This document shows positions 34,569 through 43,176 of a stretch of DNA of 64,000 bases, one piece after another (position 1 is the first letter of the stretch; every line of letters begins with the position of its first letter). The stretch comes from Pseudomonas sp. CC120222-01a (GTDB lineage Bacteria > Pseudomonadota > Gammaproteobacteria > Pseudomonadales > Pseudomonadaceae). Made by a program: the position numbers and the translations under genes. The notes under the pieces were generated by a model that was given only the letters and a program-made list of their open reading frames with translations, was not told the DNA's origin and made no database searches. The DNA lies in assembly GCF_003097235.1 (NCBI RefSeq), contig NZ_QEQQ01000015.1, positions 62,001 through 126,000 of the forward strand. Reading direction: 5' to 3'.

Positions 34569-36755
34569 CTACCAGCTGTAGCGCACCCCGACATTCGCCC
34601 CCCAAGGCTGTTCGATGTGATCGCCATTGCTGTAATCGAAATCGGCATGCAATTGCAGCCTTTCGTTGAGCGATACGGCCAGCCCCGCCCCCAGCTCACC
34701 GCGCGAGCCGGACAAGTCGTTGTCGAAGCGGTTGTCATTGACCTTGACGTCGTTACCGTTGACGAACTCATGGGCATAAGCCAGGCGCAGGTAAGGCTGC
34801 GCAAAGCGGCCCTGGCCCAGATCGAAGGTACGCCCCACGGTGGCACCGACCTTGCCCAGCAGCGAGCGGGTGTCATCACCCTGTGCCTGCAGGCCGTTGT
34901 CCAGGTGGTAGTCCTTGCCCTGGATACCGACGGCGGACCATTGGGTATAAGGCGCGACGAAGTAGCCATCGTCCAGCTCGAACTGGCGGCCGAACTCGGC
35001 GGACACGCCCAGCCCGAGATTGTTGTAGTCACCTTTGGTGCGCTTGCCGTCGCTCAGGGTCACATCGGACGAATTGTCGAACCGGTTGAGCTTGACCACG
35101 CCATCGAAGTAGTAACCGCTTGCGGCGTCCAGCCACGTCCCATACAGGCCCAGGTAGTAACTCTTCACCTCGGCCGAGGCACCGCGCTCAAGGTTCAGGT
35201 CCGAGCTGCTGTGGCCCGCCATCACACCCGCCAGCCATTGCCCGTCACCAAACGGCAATACGCCATCAGCGCCGAGCGAGAAGCCTTGCTGGACTTGCTG
35301 ATAATCACTGCCGGTTGCGGTCGCGACATTGAACTTGTTGCCATAGGCCCTGCCCCAGGCGCCCGACTTGCCTTGGTCCCGACGCACCTCACCCATGCGG
35401 CTGCGCAACGTCGTCAGTTCGCCATACCAGACCGTGGGCGAGGTATTGAACAGGGCAAGGACCGAAGCCGTTCCCGGGCTGATGATCTTGCGCGAACCGT
35501 CGAGGAACCAATCGTCGCCAAGGTTCTTAAGTTCGTAAGAGAACGCGCCGAGATCGACAGGTCCATTGAGCAACGAAAACTTCAAGTCTGGATCGCCGCC
35601 GGCGGCATGAACCAGATGCAACCGGTTTTCTGCCACCGGATCGGCGCCGCTACTACCGACCAGCAGGCTGTGCTGCCCCGTGGCCGAGCCGGTCACGTCG
35701 AGGAAATCGGTTTGCCCCGTACTGAAATCGGCATCCATGATGAAGGTACCGTTACCGCTCAGTTCGCCGACGGTCAGGCGCTGGTACTGCCCGGCCTCGC
35801 CGAAGCGCACCGAGCCTGCATTCAGGGCCAGGCGGCCCACGCTGCTGTCTTCGACCATGTTCCAGCGCGCCTGGTTGGCCACGGACAAGGCCTCGACATT
35901 GTCCAGGCGCCCGGTCAGGCTGGCATGGTTGTCCAGGCTGATGCTGGCGCTGGAGCCCGCTTCCACTTTGACGTCCCCTACCAGGTCACTGGCATCGACC
36001 GCCAGGGTCGCCGCCGAGTTGCCCTGTACTTCCAGCAAGACGCCATTGCTGCCTACCAGGTTGGACCCCGCCCCCACCTTGATGTCGGCCTTGGCGGCAA
36101 GGCCGGGATCGCCCACGACGATCGCCGACCCGTTCCTGCCCTCAACCGTACTGCCCACCAGGTTGACTTGCGCCGCGTCGCTGAAGGTGTTGTCACCGGA
36201 TACCTGCACGCCGGCACCGGCCCCCACCAGGTGGCTACCCTGGGCATTCACTACGCCGTTGCCGAACAGCCAAGCCGCATTGGACGTGCCGGTGCCCACC
36301 AAAGTACTGCCCTGCAGGTTCAGGACCGAGTTGCCCGAAAGCAGCGCCCCGCCTTGTGCACCTTCCACGTAGCTGTCAACCACGGTGGCCGTGGACCCGT
36401 CGAGGTCCCTGCGCTGCAAGCGCAAGCCTGTCCTGTCGCTGACGATCCTCGACCCGCCGTCGATGTTGGCCTTGGCATTGACCAGTGCCACGCCATTGGC
36501 ACCGTTGGCCGTTACGGTGCTGCCTGTCATCTGCAGGCTCGCCCCCTCACGTACATCGATAGCTTCGGTCGTTGCCTGCTCGGCGATCAGTTTCCCACCC
36601 GGGCTGACCCGATAGCTGTCCACCGGGGTGCCCTGGCCGATGTTCAATTCTCCTTCGACCAGCGTCAACGCGTAGGTGGCTGGTGATGCCGTGACCGCCG
36701 AGGCCAGCAGCAACGTACGGGCGAGCGGATGCATTCCTGAATATCCAGGAGTCAT
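34569..36755 (-). CDS. Type V autotransporter, pertactin-like
   Basis: This surface protein has 728 aa. A signal peptide (PLARTLLLASAVTASPATYA) is followed by a passenger of about 420 residues with beta-helix-like repeats (for example GSTLVGTG, GSHLVGAG, GSTVEGRNG). A C-terminal autotransporter barrel starts near WGRAYGNKF and ends in VGVRYSW, the usual aromatic terminus. There is no RGD and no clear protease motif, so it is probably an adhesin-type passenger. GAGG lies 8 nt before the ATG at 36755. Its presence inside the RHS block suggests a surface-contact role, but this is inference. Confidence 0.9.
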   Translation of the reverse strand: MTPGYSGMHPLARTLLLASAVTASPATYALTLVEGELNIGQGTPVDSYRVSPGGKLIAEQATTEAIDVREGASLQMTGSTVTANGANGVALVNAKANIDGGSRIVSDRTGLRLQRRDLDGSTATVVDSYVEGAQGGALLSGNSVLNLQGSTLVGTGTSNAAWLFGNGVVNAQGSHLVGAGAGVQVSGDNTFSDAAQVNLVGSTVEGRNGSAIVVGDPGLAAKADIKVGAGSNLVGSNGVLLEVQGNSAATLAVDASDLVGDVKVEAGSSASISLDNHASLTGRLDNVEALSVANQARWNMVEDSSVGRLALNAGSVRFGEAGQYQRLTVGELSGNGTFIMDADFSTGQTDFLDVTGSATGQHSLLVGSSGADPVAENRLHLVHAAGGDPDLKFSLLNGPVDLGAFSYELKNLGDDWFLDGSRKIISPGTASVLALFNTSPTVWYGELTTLRSRMGEVRRDQGKSGAWGRAYGNKFNVATATGSDYQQVQQGFSLGADGVLPFGDGQWLAGVMAGHSSSDLNLERGASAEVKSYYLGLYGTWLDAASGYYFDGVVKLNRFDNSSDVTLSDGKRTKGDYNNLGLGVSAEFGRQFELDDGYFVAPYTQWSAVGIQGKDYHLDNGLQAQGDDTRSLLGKVGATVGRTFDLGQGRFAQPYLRLAYAHEFVNGNDVKVNDNRFDNDLSGSRGELGAGLAVSLNERLQLHADFDYSNGDHIEQPWGANVGVRYSW

Positions 36756-36900
36756 GGGTTTACCTCGTTAATGCTTCGTTCAAATGAAAGTACGGTTAAG
36801 ACGAAGTTACGAGCCTACAAACCTATATCTGAAATACCTGTAGGATAATTCTGATGCTGTGCAGGATTTATCCTCACCCTCGCGTGCATCGCAATGCTAT

Positions 36901-38889
36901 TCAGGGTTTGGGCCGCAACGGGCAACTTCCTATCCCGTTGTGCATGACAACGAAAACTTCACGCACAGCCGACTCCCGGAGTTTTCCATCCACAGTGAAA
37001 GAGATTTTCACTCGTCCGCGCCCCTCCGGTTGCGAGGGTGTATAAACCTGTTTCACGTATGTTTCGAAGGGAATCTTCCAGACAAAGCCATTTATATTTT
37101 TCTCGTCCAGCGGAATGACTGGCTCGTAGAGAGCGCCGTCGACCGGGTCGTTACTGCCATCCTCGCCATCGCCGTGCACTGCAGACCAGTGCATGGTTAT
37201 CTCGTCAGTTACGACGAGACCGTATTGGCTGAGGTCATCAACCTGAACACGCACGGCCGGGTCCGTGTCATCGGCATCTTCATAAATCGATTGGCAAGTC
37301 AGCAGCGTCAGTCCACCACTTTGCACAACCCCCAGGAACTCAGGCTCGACGGGATACACCCCCACCGCCTCGACCAACACATTGGTATCGCGCGACCGGA
37401 TCGGGTTAGGGTTACCGGGTCGCTCTACCCGGTAATGGACGGGCACGTTGCCATTGCGGCCGGGCTTGATGACGTCATCCCAGCTGACCGTTTTGGGGGG
37501 CATGGGGTTACCGGGTTCGCCAGTCTTGACCTCATGTTCGATACCTGCAATCAGTGCGTTGCCCCAGTAAAACGTGAGCACATCCAGCGGTTCCAAGGTG
37601 TCGTTGATCACAAGCGTCAGCGTTGCATCCTCGAATTCGTCATCGGGATCGGTCAGGTGGTTCTGCTCACCCGACTTACCAGTAATATTCACCGGCTCCA
37701 GGTGCTTGTTTTCCGGGTCGGGTACTACGGGCTCGGGATCCACAGGGTCGACCGGCCCGAAGCGTTCGAGGTTGACTTTGACAGTGGTACTCATCTTGCC
37801 TTGCGGCACGGTGCCACGGCGAAGCTCGTAGGTGACTTCGGTGTCTTTTTCCCCCGTACCGTCTACGCCATAGTCCGCATACAGCACTTCTTTGCTCAGG
37901 GTGAATTCCACCGGGACCACCGGGAATTGGCTCGTATCAGAAATCGCACGCCATTCCGTGGCGGGCTGCCCTCCCCAGATGACGCGCAGTTCGTCCTTGG
38001 GCTTCCAGTTGTCAAACCCCAATACCTGCACGATGACCCCGGCAAAAGCATCGTCCTTGATGATCTGTCCTTTCGCAGCCTGCGGCACAACAGGGGCCTT
38101 GAGATTGGCAGGTGGATCGCCCAGAGCAACGCCTATGTAGGTCGGATAGGAAAAATTGCTTCTATTGAGCGCCTTGTCGATCAATACATACACGACCGCG
38201 ATGCCGCCATCCCCGGCGTCATCAATCACTGCTTCGGGAACAGAAAGGTTCTGGGGGAGTGACGTGACCGGCACATTAATATGCGGATCAAGATCTTCGG
38301 GAATCTCGCTGACTGAAGCGTCCAGCCACCAGACTGCCACCCTGTCTTTGGGCTTGAAATCAGCGTAGTCGGGCAACTCGATTACGACCTTGTCTTTATT
38401 GGCCTCCGTGACCGGTGCGATATCCGCCATCTTTTTGGGCGGTGTCTGGTCGTAAGGGGCCTTGCGGTCGAAGATAAGTTCCAGGGGCAGCGAGTCACTG
38501 AACTCTCCGTGACCATGTTCAACTTCATAGCCGAACGTATGAACACCCTCTCCCCAACGCTCTATGAAGTCTTTCGGCACGATAATAGAAAAGGGGAATC
38601 GCGTTTCGTCACCCTTTTTAAAGAAGTCGGAGGCCAGCTCAGTACCACTTGGCAAATGAATAAGCTTCAACTCATCTTGGAACAACGTACTTCCTGGCAA
38701 TTGCCAGGGATTTTCAACGACAACAACCAGCTCCAAGTCCGGCTCGGTGAGATACTTCCTGAACACCGTGTTATCCGCTCTATCCGCTATCAACTCGTCG
38801 TCTACGATCAATGCATCCAGCGTCGCCCTGCGCACTCGAGGGGCGACGGGGTTGCCGTCAGCGGATACCGAATCTTCGTTATCGTTCAT
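36901..38889 (-). CDS. Hypothetical protein with Ig-like modules (662 aa)
   Basis: No named family is recognised. The start is ATG 38889, preceded by GGGAG; the open frame extends 30 codons upstream without a better site. It has no signal peptide. The sequence is acidic and beta-rich, with repeated units ending in patterns such as DRVAVWWLDA, DELRVIWGG, DVLTFYWGN and DEITMHWSA, each preceded by a short hydrophobic strand. That suggests at least four or five Ig-like modules. The same modules occur in the 489- and 596-aa proteins. It is downstream of rhs1 on the same strand but behind the rhs1 terminator. Confidence 0.75.
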   Translation of the reverse strand: MNDNEDSVSADGNPVAPRVRRATLDALIVDDELIADRADNTVFRKYLTEPDLELVVVVENPWQLPGSTLFQDELKLIHLPSGTELASDFFKKGDETRFPFSIIVPKDFIERWGEGVHTFGYEVEHGHGEFSDSLPLELIFDRKAPYDQTPPKKMADIAPVTEANKDKVVIELPDYADFKPKDRVAVWWLDASVSEIPEDLDPHINVPVTSLPQNLSVPEAVIDDAGDGGIAVVYVLIDKALNRSNFSYPTYIGVALGDPPANLKAPVVPQAAKGQIIKDDAFAGVIVQVLGFDNWKPKDELRVIWGGQPATEWRAISDTSQFPVVPVEFTLSKEVLYADYGVDGTGEKDTEVTYELRRGTVPQGKMSTTVKVNLERFGPVDPVDPEPVVPDPENKHLEPVNITGKSGEQNHLTDPDDEFEDATLTLVINDTLEPLDVLTFYWGNALIAGIEHEVKTGEPGNPMPPKTVSWDDVIKPGRNGNVPVHYRVERPGNPNPIRSRDTNVLVEAVGVYPVEPEFLGVVQSGGLTLLTCQSIYEDADDTDPAVRVQVDDLSQYGLVVTDEITMHWSAVHGDGEDGSNDPVDGALYEPVIPLDEKNINGFVWKIPFETYVKQVYTPSQPEGRGRVKISFTVDGKLRESAVREVFVVMHNGIGSCPLRPKP

Positions 38890-39015
38890 GATTAATCTCC
38901 CGGAGAAATACGCATGCATCGACGGTTCAATCAACCTTCGACCTACTCCCATACTGTTATCCCCCCCGCCGTCACGCAACTGGCATTTTTATCAGGTTGA
39001 CAATTAACTCACCCA

Positions 39016-39042
39016 TAAAAAAGCCCGCCTTCACGGCGGGCT
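39016..39042 (-). terminator. Rho-independent terminator of rhs1
   Basis: GCCCGCC / GGCGGGC form a 7-bp stem, with six T after it on the minus strand. It lies 24 nt beyond the rhs1 stop, so the truncated-looking end of rhs1 is a settled gene end. Confidence 0.88.
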
Positions 39043-39065
39043 TCAAACAACTTCAGCGGGTAGAC

Positions 39066-42000
39066 TCAATATTCCTCGCTGGTCAACCTGTCCAGCGGAT
39101 CATAACCGTATTTCACCACGTCCGCGTTCGCCACACTGACGCACCACAACAGCCTGCCGCCCTTTTCCCTCACGGCCGTCAGCAACTCCCCTGCCGGGCT
39201 ACGCATGCCCCTGAAGGTATCGACCGGGTGGGTCGCCGAGGGCACATCCACCCTGATCACTCTGCCCTGCTCGTCAGCAGTGAAGCGTCGACCGCCCTCG
39301 TCCCATACCCGATTGCCGTGCTGGTCGAACGCCTCTTCGATCAGCGCCGGTACTTCGACATTGATCAAGCGGCCCAGCCCATCGTAGGTCAACACCCGGC
39401 CGGCATCATCGAGCGTGAGGTTGCCGTCCTCGTCATAGGCCAGCGGTATAGTGGCCGGATAATCCGGATGATTGTTCTCGATACGGCTCAGTTGCGCCGG
39501 GTCTTCATTTTCGAAGTAATACCTGGCCTGATTGAGCCCCTCGGCAAAGCGCGTATCCACCCGAGTAATGTTATCGATTTCATCGTGCCGGAAGATTTGC
39601 TCCTGCATGACGTTGCCGTACTGATCCACCGGAGAAAGCCTGCCCTCGCACCGATACTTGCGCAGCCGGCCACGCACGTCGTATTCATAGGTTTCATGAC
39701 GCAGCACCTCGTGAATATCGCCTTCGGTCAGTATCTTCCAGACAATCGCGTCTTCGACATCGTAGCCCTGTGTCAGTGACTGCAACGTACCGCCGATGTC
39801 GAACTGGCGTTGCACTTCCCTGTCGAACTCGTCGAACATCATGAGCGTTTCCAGGCGTTGCCCCCCGCCCTGGGTCAGTGTCCTGCACATCCGCCCCAGG
39901 CCATCGTATTCGAAGGTGGCGACCGAAGTCTCCAGGGTCGTCTGCCGCAGCCTGCCATAGCCGTCATATTCATACACTTGAGGCACATCGCCCACATCGG
40001 TGTAGCCCAACTGGCGGCCCAGCAAGCTGGTCTGGTAGTGCATCTCGGAGGTCTCACCCTGATATTCACGGGTCTCGCTCAGCACTTCCCCATTGCTGTA
40101 GTACTTGCGCTTGAGTACCAGCCCTTGTTCCTCGCAGCGCTCGAGGAGCGCATTCTTGTGGTTGTAATCGTAATCGGCCTCGATGCCCTCGGCAGCGATC
40201 CGCCGAAGCTCCGGCTCGTCACTCAACTCAGGCCGGTAGCGATACTCGATCAGTTCCTTTCTTGGCGTCAGTACCGTATTGGGCTTCATCTGCCCTGGCT
40301 CGAACCCGAACACGCGCACGCGCCCTCCAGTAATCGACTCGACCATGCGGTCCAAGCCGTCGAAACGCTGCTCGCCCAGCACCACGCCATTGACACTGAT
40401 CTTTACAGGCAAGTCCTCGCGGCTATGCGGGGCGTAGTCGCGATGCACCACGCTGTCATCAGCCACGGTTTCATCCACCAGGCGGTTGAACACATCATAC
40501 ACATAGTGCTTGGTTTCATTGCGCGCATTGACCTCCCGGGCCTTGCGTTGCAAGCCGTCGTAGTAGGTCTGGCTGACGCTGTACGACGCATCGCTGGCGT
40601 CGAGCCGTTCGATGCGAGCCGGTTCATCGAACAGCGTCAACCAGGTGACAGTGGTACCGGTAGCCTGCTGGCGATCAGCAGACTCGCGCCATTGCGTTCT
40701 GATGGGCCCTTTCGAGGCCGAGGTGCCAATCGGATCGTAGCGGTCATAGTGACGTACCTTATCGACCGCGATTTCGCAGTACTGCCGGCCCCAACCGTCG
40801 AACAGCCTCTGCCGCGGCAAGGCCAACTCGCTTGGCGGCTGGTTCGGGTAGTCGAGCCAGTCGTAATCGGTTTCGCCCACCTTGTCACCCAGCGCGTCGT
40901 ACCTCGCGGCATAAGTGGGGCGGAAGGCCGCGCGCTTGCTGATATCGGCGTTATCAGCGTCCTGGCGGGACTGCGCGATGGCACGGTTGAGCCCGTCGAC
41001 CAGCGTGCGGGTAATGACCCCTTTGACATCCTCGGCCGTTTGCGTGGCCTGCCCGCCGGCCTGGCTGACCAAGGTATAGGTATACTTGCGCGCGGCCTTG
41101 AACCCATTCTCGTCGTCATCATCGGGCGAGACCGTTTCGATAAGCACCCGGCGCAGGGCGTCATAGACGTAGGCGATCTTCACCTCATTATCGTCATAGT
41201 TCTGCAGCGGCTGGTTGATCAGTACGGAATGAAGGAGCGTCTGTATCTTCTGAGCGTGACGAACAGCGCCATCTTCAAGCTCATCGCCATGGTCGAAGCC
41301 CGTGAGGGTACGTATTTCTTCAAGCACCTCCTCACCCAACTCCGGGCGCTTGGCAAAACGGTGCTCGGTGGTCGTTTCGTCGTCGTTGAGTATCTGCCTC
41401 TCCTCGACCATGCGGCCGTGTTGCAAGGCCTCGCCAGGCAGGTCCTGGTACTTGCGGAAGGTGAATTGCTGCAGTTGTTCCTGCTCGCCCACCAGTTGCG
41501 ACAGTTCTTCCTCATGGGCCACGAGCCAGCCCTTGCCCAACGTCGACCCGGTCAAAGCCTTCAGGGCCCGGTAACGATACCGCGTGCGCGACGTGGCTGC
41601 CTTGCCCTCGTCGGTCTTGGCCGGGTGCTCGGTGCTGGTCTTGCGGCTGCGGGTGAACAGCTGCAGGTCGGGCGGGCAATCGTCACCTTCACCGGTATGC
41701 GGGTAATAGGTATGACGGGTATGGACCGTGGTGGCCAGGGTCGCTTGCTGGTCGATCTCGTTGCCCTTGTAGACCGGCGCCGCCGCCACGGACTCCAGCG
41801 TCAGGTTGCCATGCTCGTCGTAGTCGGTGATCAGCACCTCCTCACGCAAGCGGGTGGCATCTTCCTGGATCTTCCAGCGCTTGATCTGGTACTTGGGCAT
41901 CTGGAAGAAGGGCGGCTGAAACTCGAACATGGCGTCGGTTTCGTGGTAGACGGTCTCGGCTTCCTGGATGCAGGTCTCGCGCCGGGGTAGCTCGGCGCCC

Positions 42001-43124
42001 CGGTAGTACACCTCATGGGCCTGCTCGGTGCGTTGCAGCTTCAGCAAATGAAAACGGTCGAAGCGGCGGGTGATGCTGCGCAGCGGCGTGCTGCCAAGCA
42101 GAGAGGTGGCGGTCGAGCCATAGCGGAATGCGCGGTCGGTACTCTTGTAGAGGTTGTCCTCGCCATTGTCCTCCCATGAGGCACCACTGCCCCAGCCAAG
42201 GAAGTTTTCGCTGGTGTAGGTGTAGCTGGTGACCATGTCGGCCTGGTCGTGGCCAGGTTTGATCGTGTGCTTGGTCACCCGCGGCAGCGCAGGGTGGGTA
42301 TCGTCGGGGAAACGATGGCCTTCATCGGCATACTCGATGAGCTCGGTGCCGCCGACCGGGGTGCGCACGGCCGTCAGGCACACCACCTCACGCACCTTGT
42401 CGTATTCCAGCGCCCAGCTGGCCTTGTCATCGCTCGGCAGGGCGATGGACTCGAGCACCCGTACAGCCGGGGTGAACTGGTTATCGAGCCCGAGGGTGTA
42501 TGTGGCCAGTGGCTTGCCACCCGGGCCGGAATAGGGGTGCAGGTCGAGGGTGACCCGGTCGCTGCCATAGGTGATGAGCAGCAGGTCGAGGCCGCTGTCG
42601 TCCTTGATACCGATGAGACACAGCGCGCCGAGGGAATCGTCGTAGCGCAGGGTGATGCCATGGCCCGACGGTGCCTCGACCCGGGTAGGCAAGGCCACGC
42701 GATTGTCAGAAGGCCCTTTCACTTCGAGCAGCTCGATCATGCCGCTCTTGTGCTCGACGCGGTAGCCGTCGCCATGGTCATGGAACAGGAAGCTGCGCAG
42801 CTTGCGCTCCTTGATCAGCCTGCCGGTACCGTCGTCAGTGGAGCCATCGACCCGGAAACTTTCGCCAGTGTGCAGATGCAGCATGTTGTCGGCGGGGGTG
42901 TACTGGCTAAGGTTGAGCGTCCAGCCACGGCCGAAGCCCGAGTCCTCGATGTTCATCGGGCTGAAGCCGATGCGCAGGGGCAGTGAAGGCCCGGCGAGGT
43001 TGTTGGCGACCAGCTCTGGCAGTTCGATGGCGAGGGTGTATAGGCCGGTGCGGGGGTCGACGCTGTTGTCGAAGAAGCTCAGAAAATTGAATGCATTGGA
43101 ATGCAGCAATGATTTTGTGGTCAT
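39066..43124 (-). CDS. RHS repeat protein without C-terminal core or toxin (rhs1)
   Basis: This large YD/RHS-repeat protein has 1352 aa, last gene of the operon 50618 to 39066. The N-terminal third (VDPRTGLYTLAIELPELVAN onwards) is nearly identical to that of rhs2. The middle carries many RHS repeats, for example YDALGDKVGETDYDW, YVYDVFNRLVDET and YEYDGYGRLRQTT. It ends after GYDPLDRLTSEEY, without the RHS-associated core and DPxG motif that normally precede a toxin tip. There is no signal peptide. RHS and TcB/TcC-type proteins form a shell around a cargo; here the cargo part is missing or supplied by another gene. Confidence 0.9.
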   Translation of the reverse strand: MTTKSLLHSNAFNFLSFFDNSVDPRTGLYTLAIELPELVANNLAGPSLPLRIGFSPMNIEDSGFGRGWTLNLSQYTPADNMLHLHTGESFRVDGSTDDGTGRLIKERKLRSFLFHDHGDGYRVEHKSGMIELLEVKGPSDNRVALPTRVEAPSGHGITLRYDDSLGALCLIGIKDDSGLDLLLITYGSDRVTLDLHPYSGPGGKPLATYTLGLDNQFTPAVRVLESIALPSDDKASWALEYDKVREVVCLTAVRTPVGGTELIEYADEGHRFPDDTHPALPRVTKHTIKPGHDQADMVTSYTYTSENFLGWGSGASWEDNGEDNLYKSTDRAFRYGSTATSLLGSTPLRSITRRFDRFHLLKLQRTEQAHEVYYRGAELPRRETCIQEAETVYHETDAMFEFQPPFFQMPKYQIKRWKIQEDATRLREEVLITDYDEHGNLTLESVAAAPVYKGNEIDQQATLATTVHTRHTYYPHTGEGDDCPPDLQLFTRSRKTSTEHPAKTDEGKAATSRTRYRYRALKALTGSTLGKGWLVAHEEELSQLVGEQEQLQQFTFRKYQDLPGEALQHGRMVEERQILNDDETTTEHRFAKRPELGEEVLEEIRTLTGFDHGDELEDGAVRHAQKIQTLLHSVLINQPLQNYDDNEVKIAYVYDALRRVLIETVSPDDDDENGFKAARKYTYTLVSQAGGQATQTAEDVKGVITRTLVDGLNRAIAQSRQDADNADISKRAAFRPTYAARYDALGDKVGETDYDWLDYPNQPPSELALPRQRLFDGWGRQYCEIAVDKVRHYDRYDPIGTSASKGPIRTQWRESADRQQATGTTVTWLTLFDEPARIERLDASDASYSVSQTYYDGLQRKAREVNARNETKHYVYDVFNRLVDETVADDSVVHRDYAPHSREDLPVKISVNGVVLGEQRFDGLDRMVESITGGRVRVFGFEPGQMKPNTVLTPRKELIEYRYRPELSDEPELRRIAAEGIEADYDYNHKNALLERCEEQGLVLKRKYYSNGEVLSETREYQGETSEMHYQTSLLGRQLGYTDVGDVPQVYEYDGYGRLRQTTLETSVATFEYDGLGRMCRTLTQGGGQRLETLMMFDEFDREVQRQFDIGGTLQSLTQGYDVEDAIVWKILTEGDIHEVLRHETYEYDVRGRLRKYRCEGRLSPVDQYGNVMQEQIFRHDEIDNITRVDTRFAEGLNQARYYFENEDPAQLSRIENNHPDYPATIPLAYDEDGNLTLDDAGRVLTYDGLGRLINVEVPALIEEAFDQHGNRVWDEGGRRFTADEQGRVIRVDVPSATHPVDTFRGMRSPAGELLTAVREKGGRLLWCVSVANADVVKYGYDPLDRLTSEEY
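41600..43110. repeat. Arm 1 of 1.5-kb inverted repeat (5' part of rhs1)
   Basis: The 5' coding part of rhs1 is nearly identical in DNA to the 5' part of rhs2 at about 52435-53950, in opposite orientation. For instance, the segment encoding KDDSGLDLLLITYGSDRV differs at almost no base, and even antisense translations agree. Similarity fades after the HTYYP-TGEGDDCPPD region. The boundaries given are estimates. Confidence 0.88.
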
Positions 43125-43176
43125 TGTGAAGCCCTGAAGTAGAAGGCCCCGCCCCGCTCGACGAGGCGGGAGCGGG

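Noticed and set aside
34617..36686. 689-codon plus-strand frame inside the autotransporter gene
   Set aside because: The minus strand encodes signal peptide, passenger and barrel with the correct terminal residue; the plus frame has none of these.
39810..41990. 726-codon plus-strand frame antisense to rhs1
   Set aside because: A composition shadow of the RHS repeats; rhs1 is clearly the coding strand.
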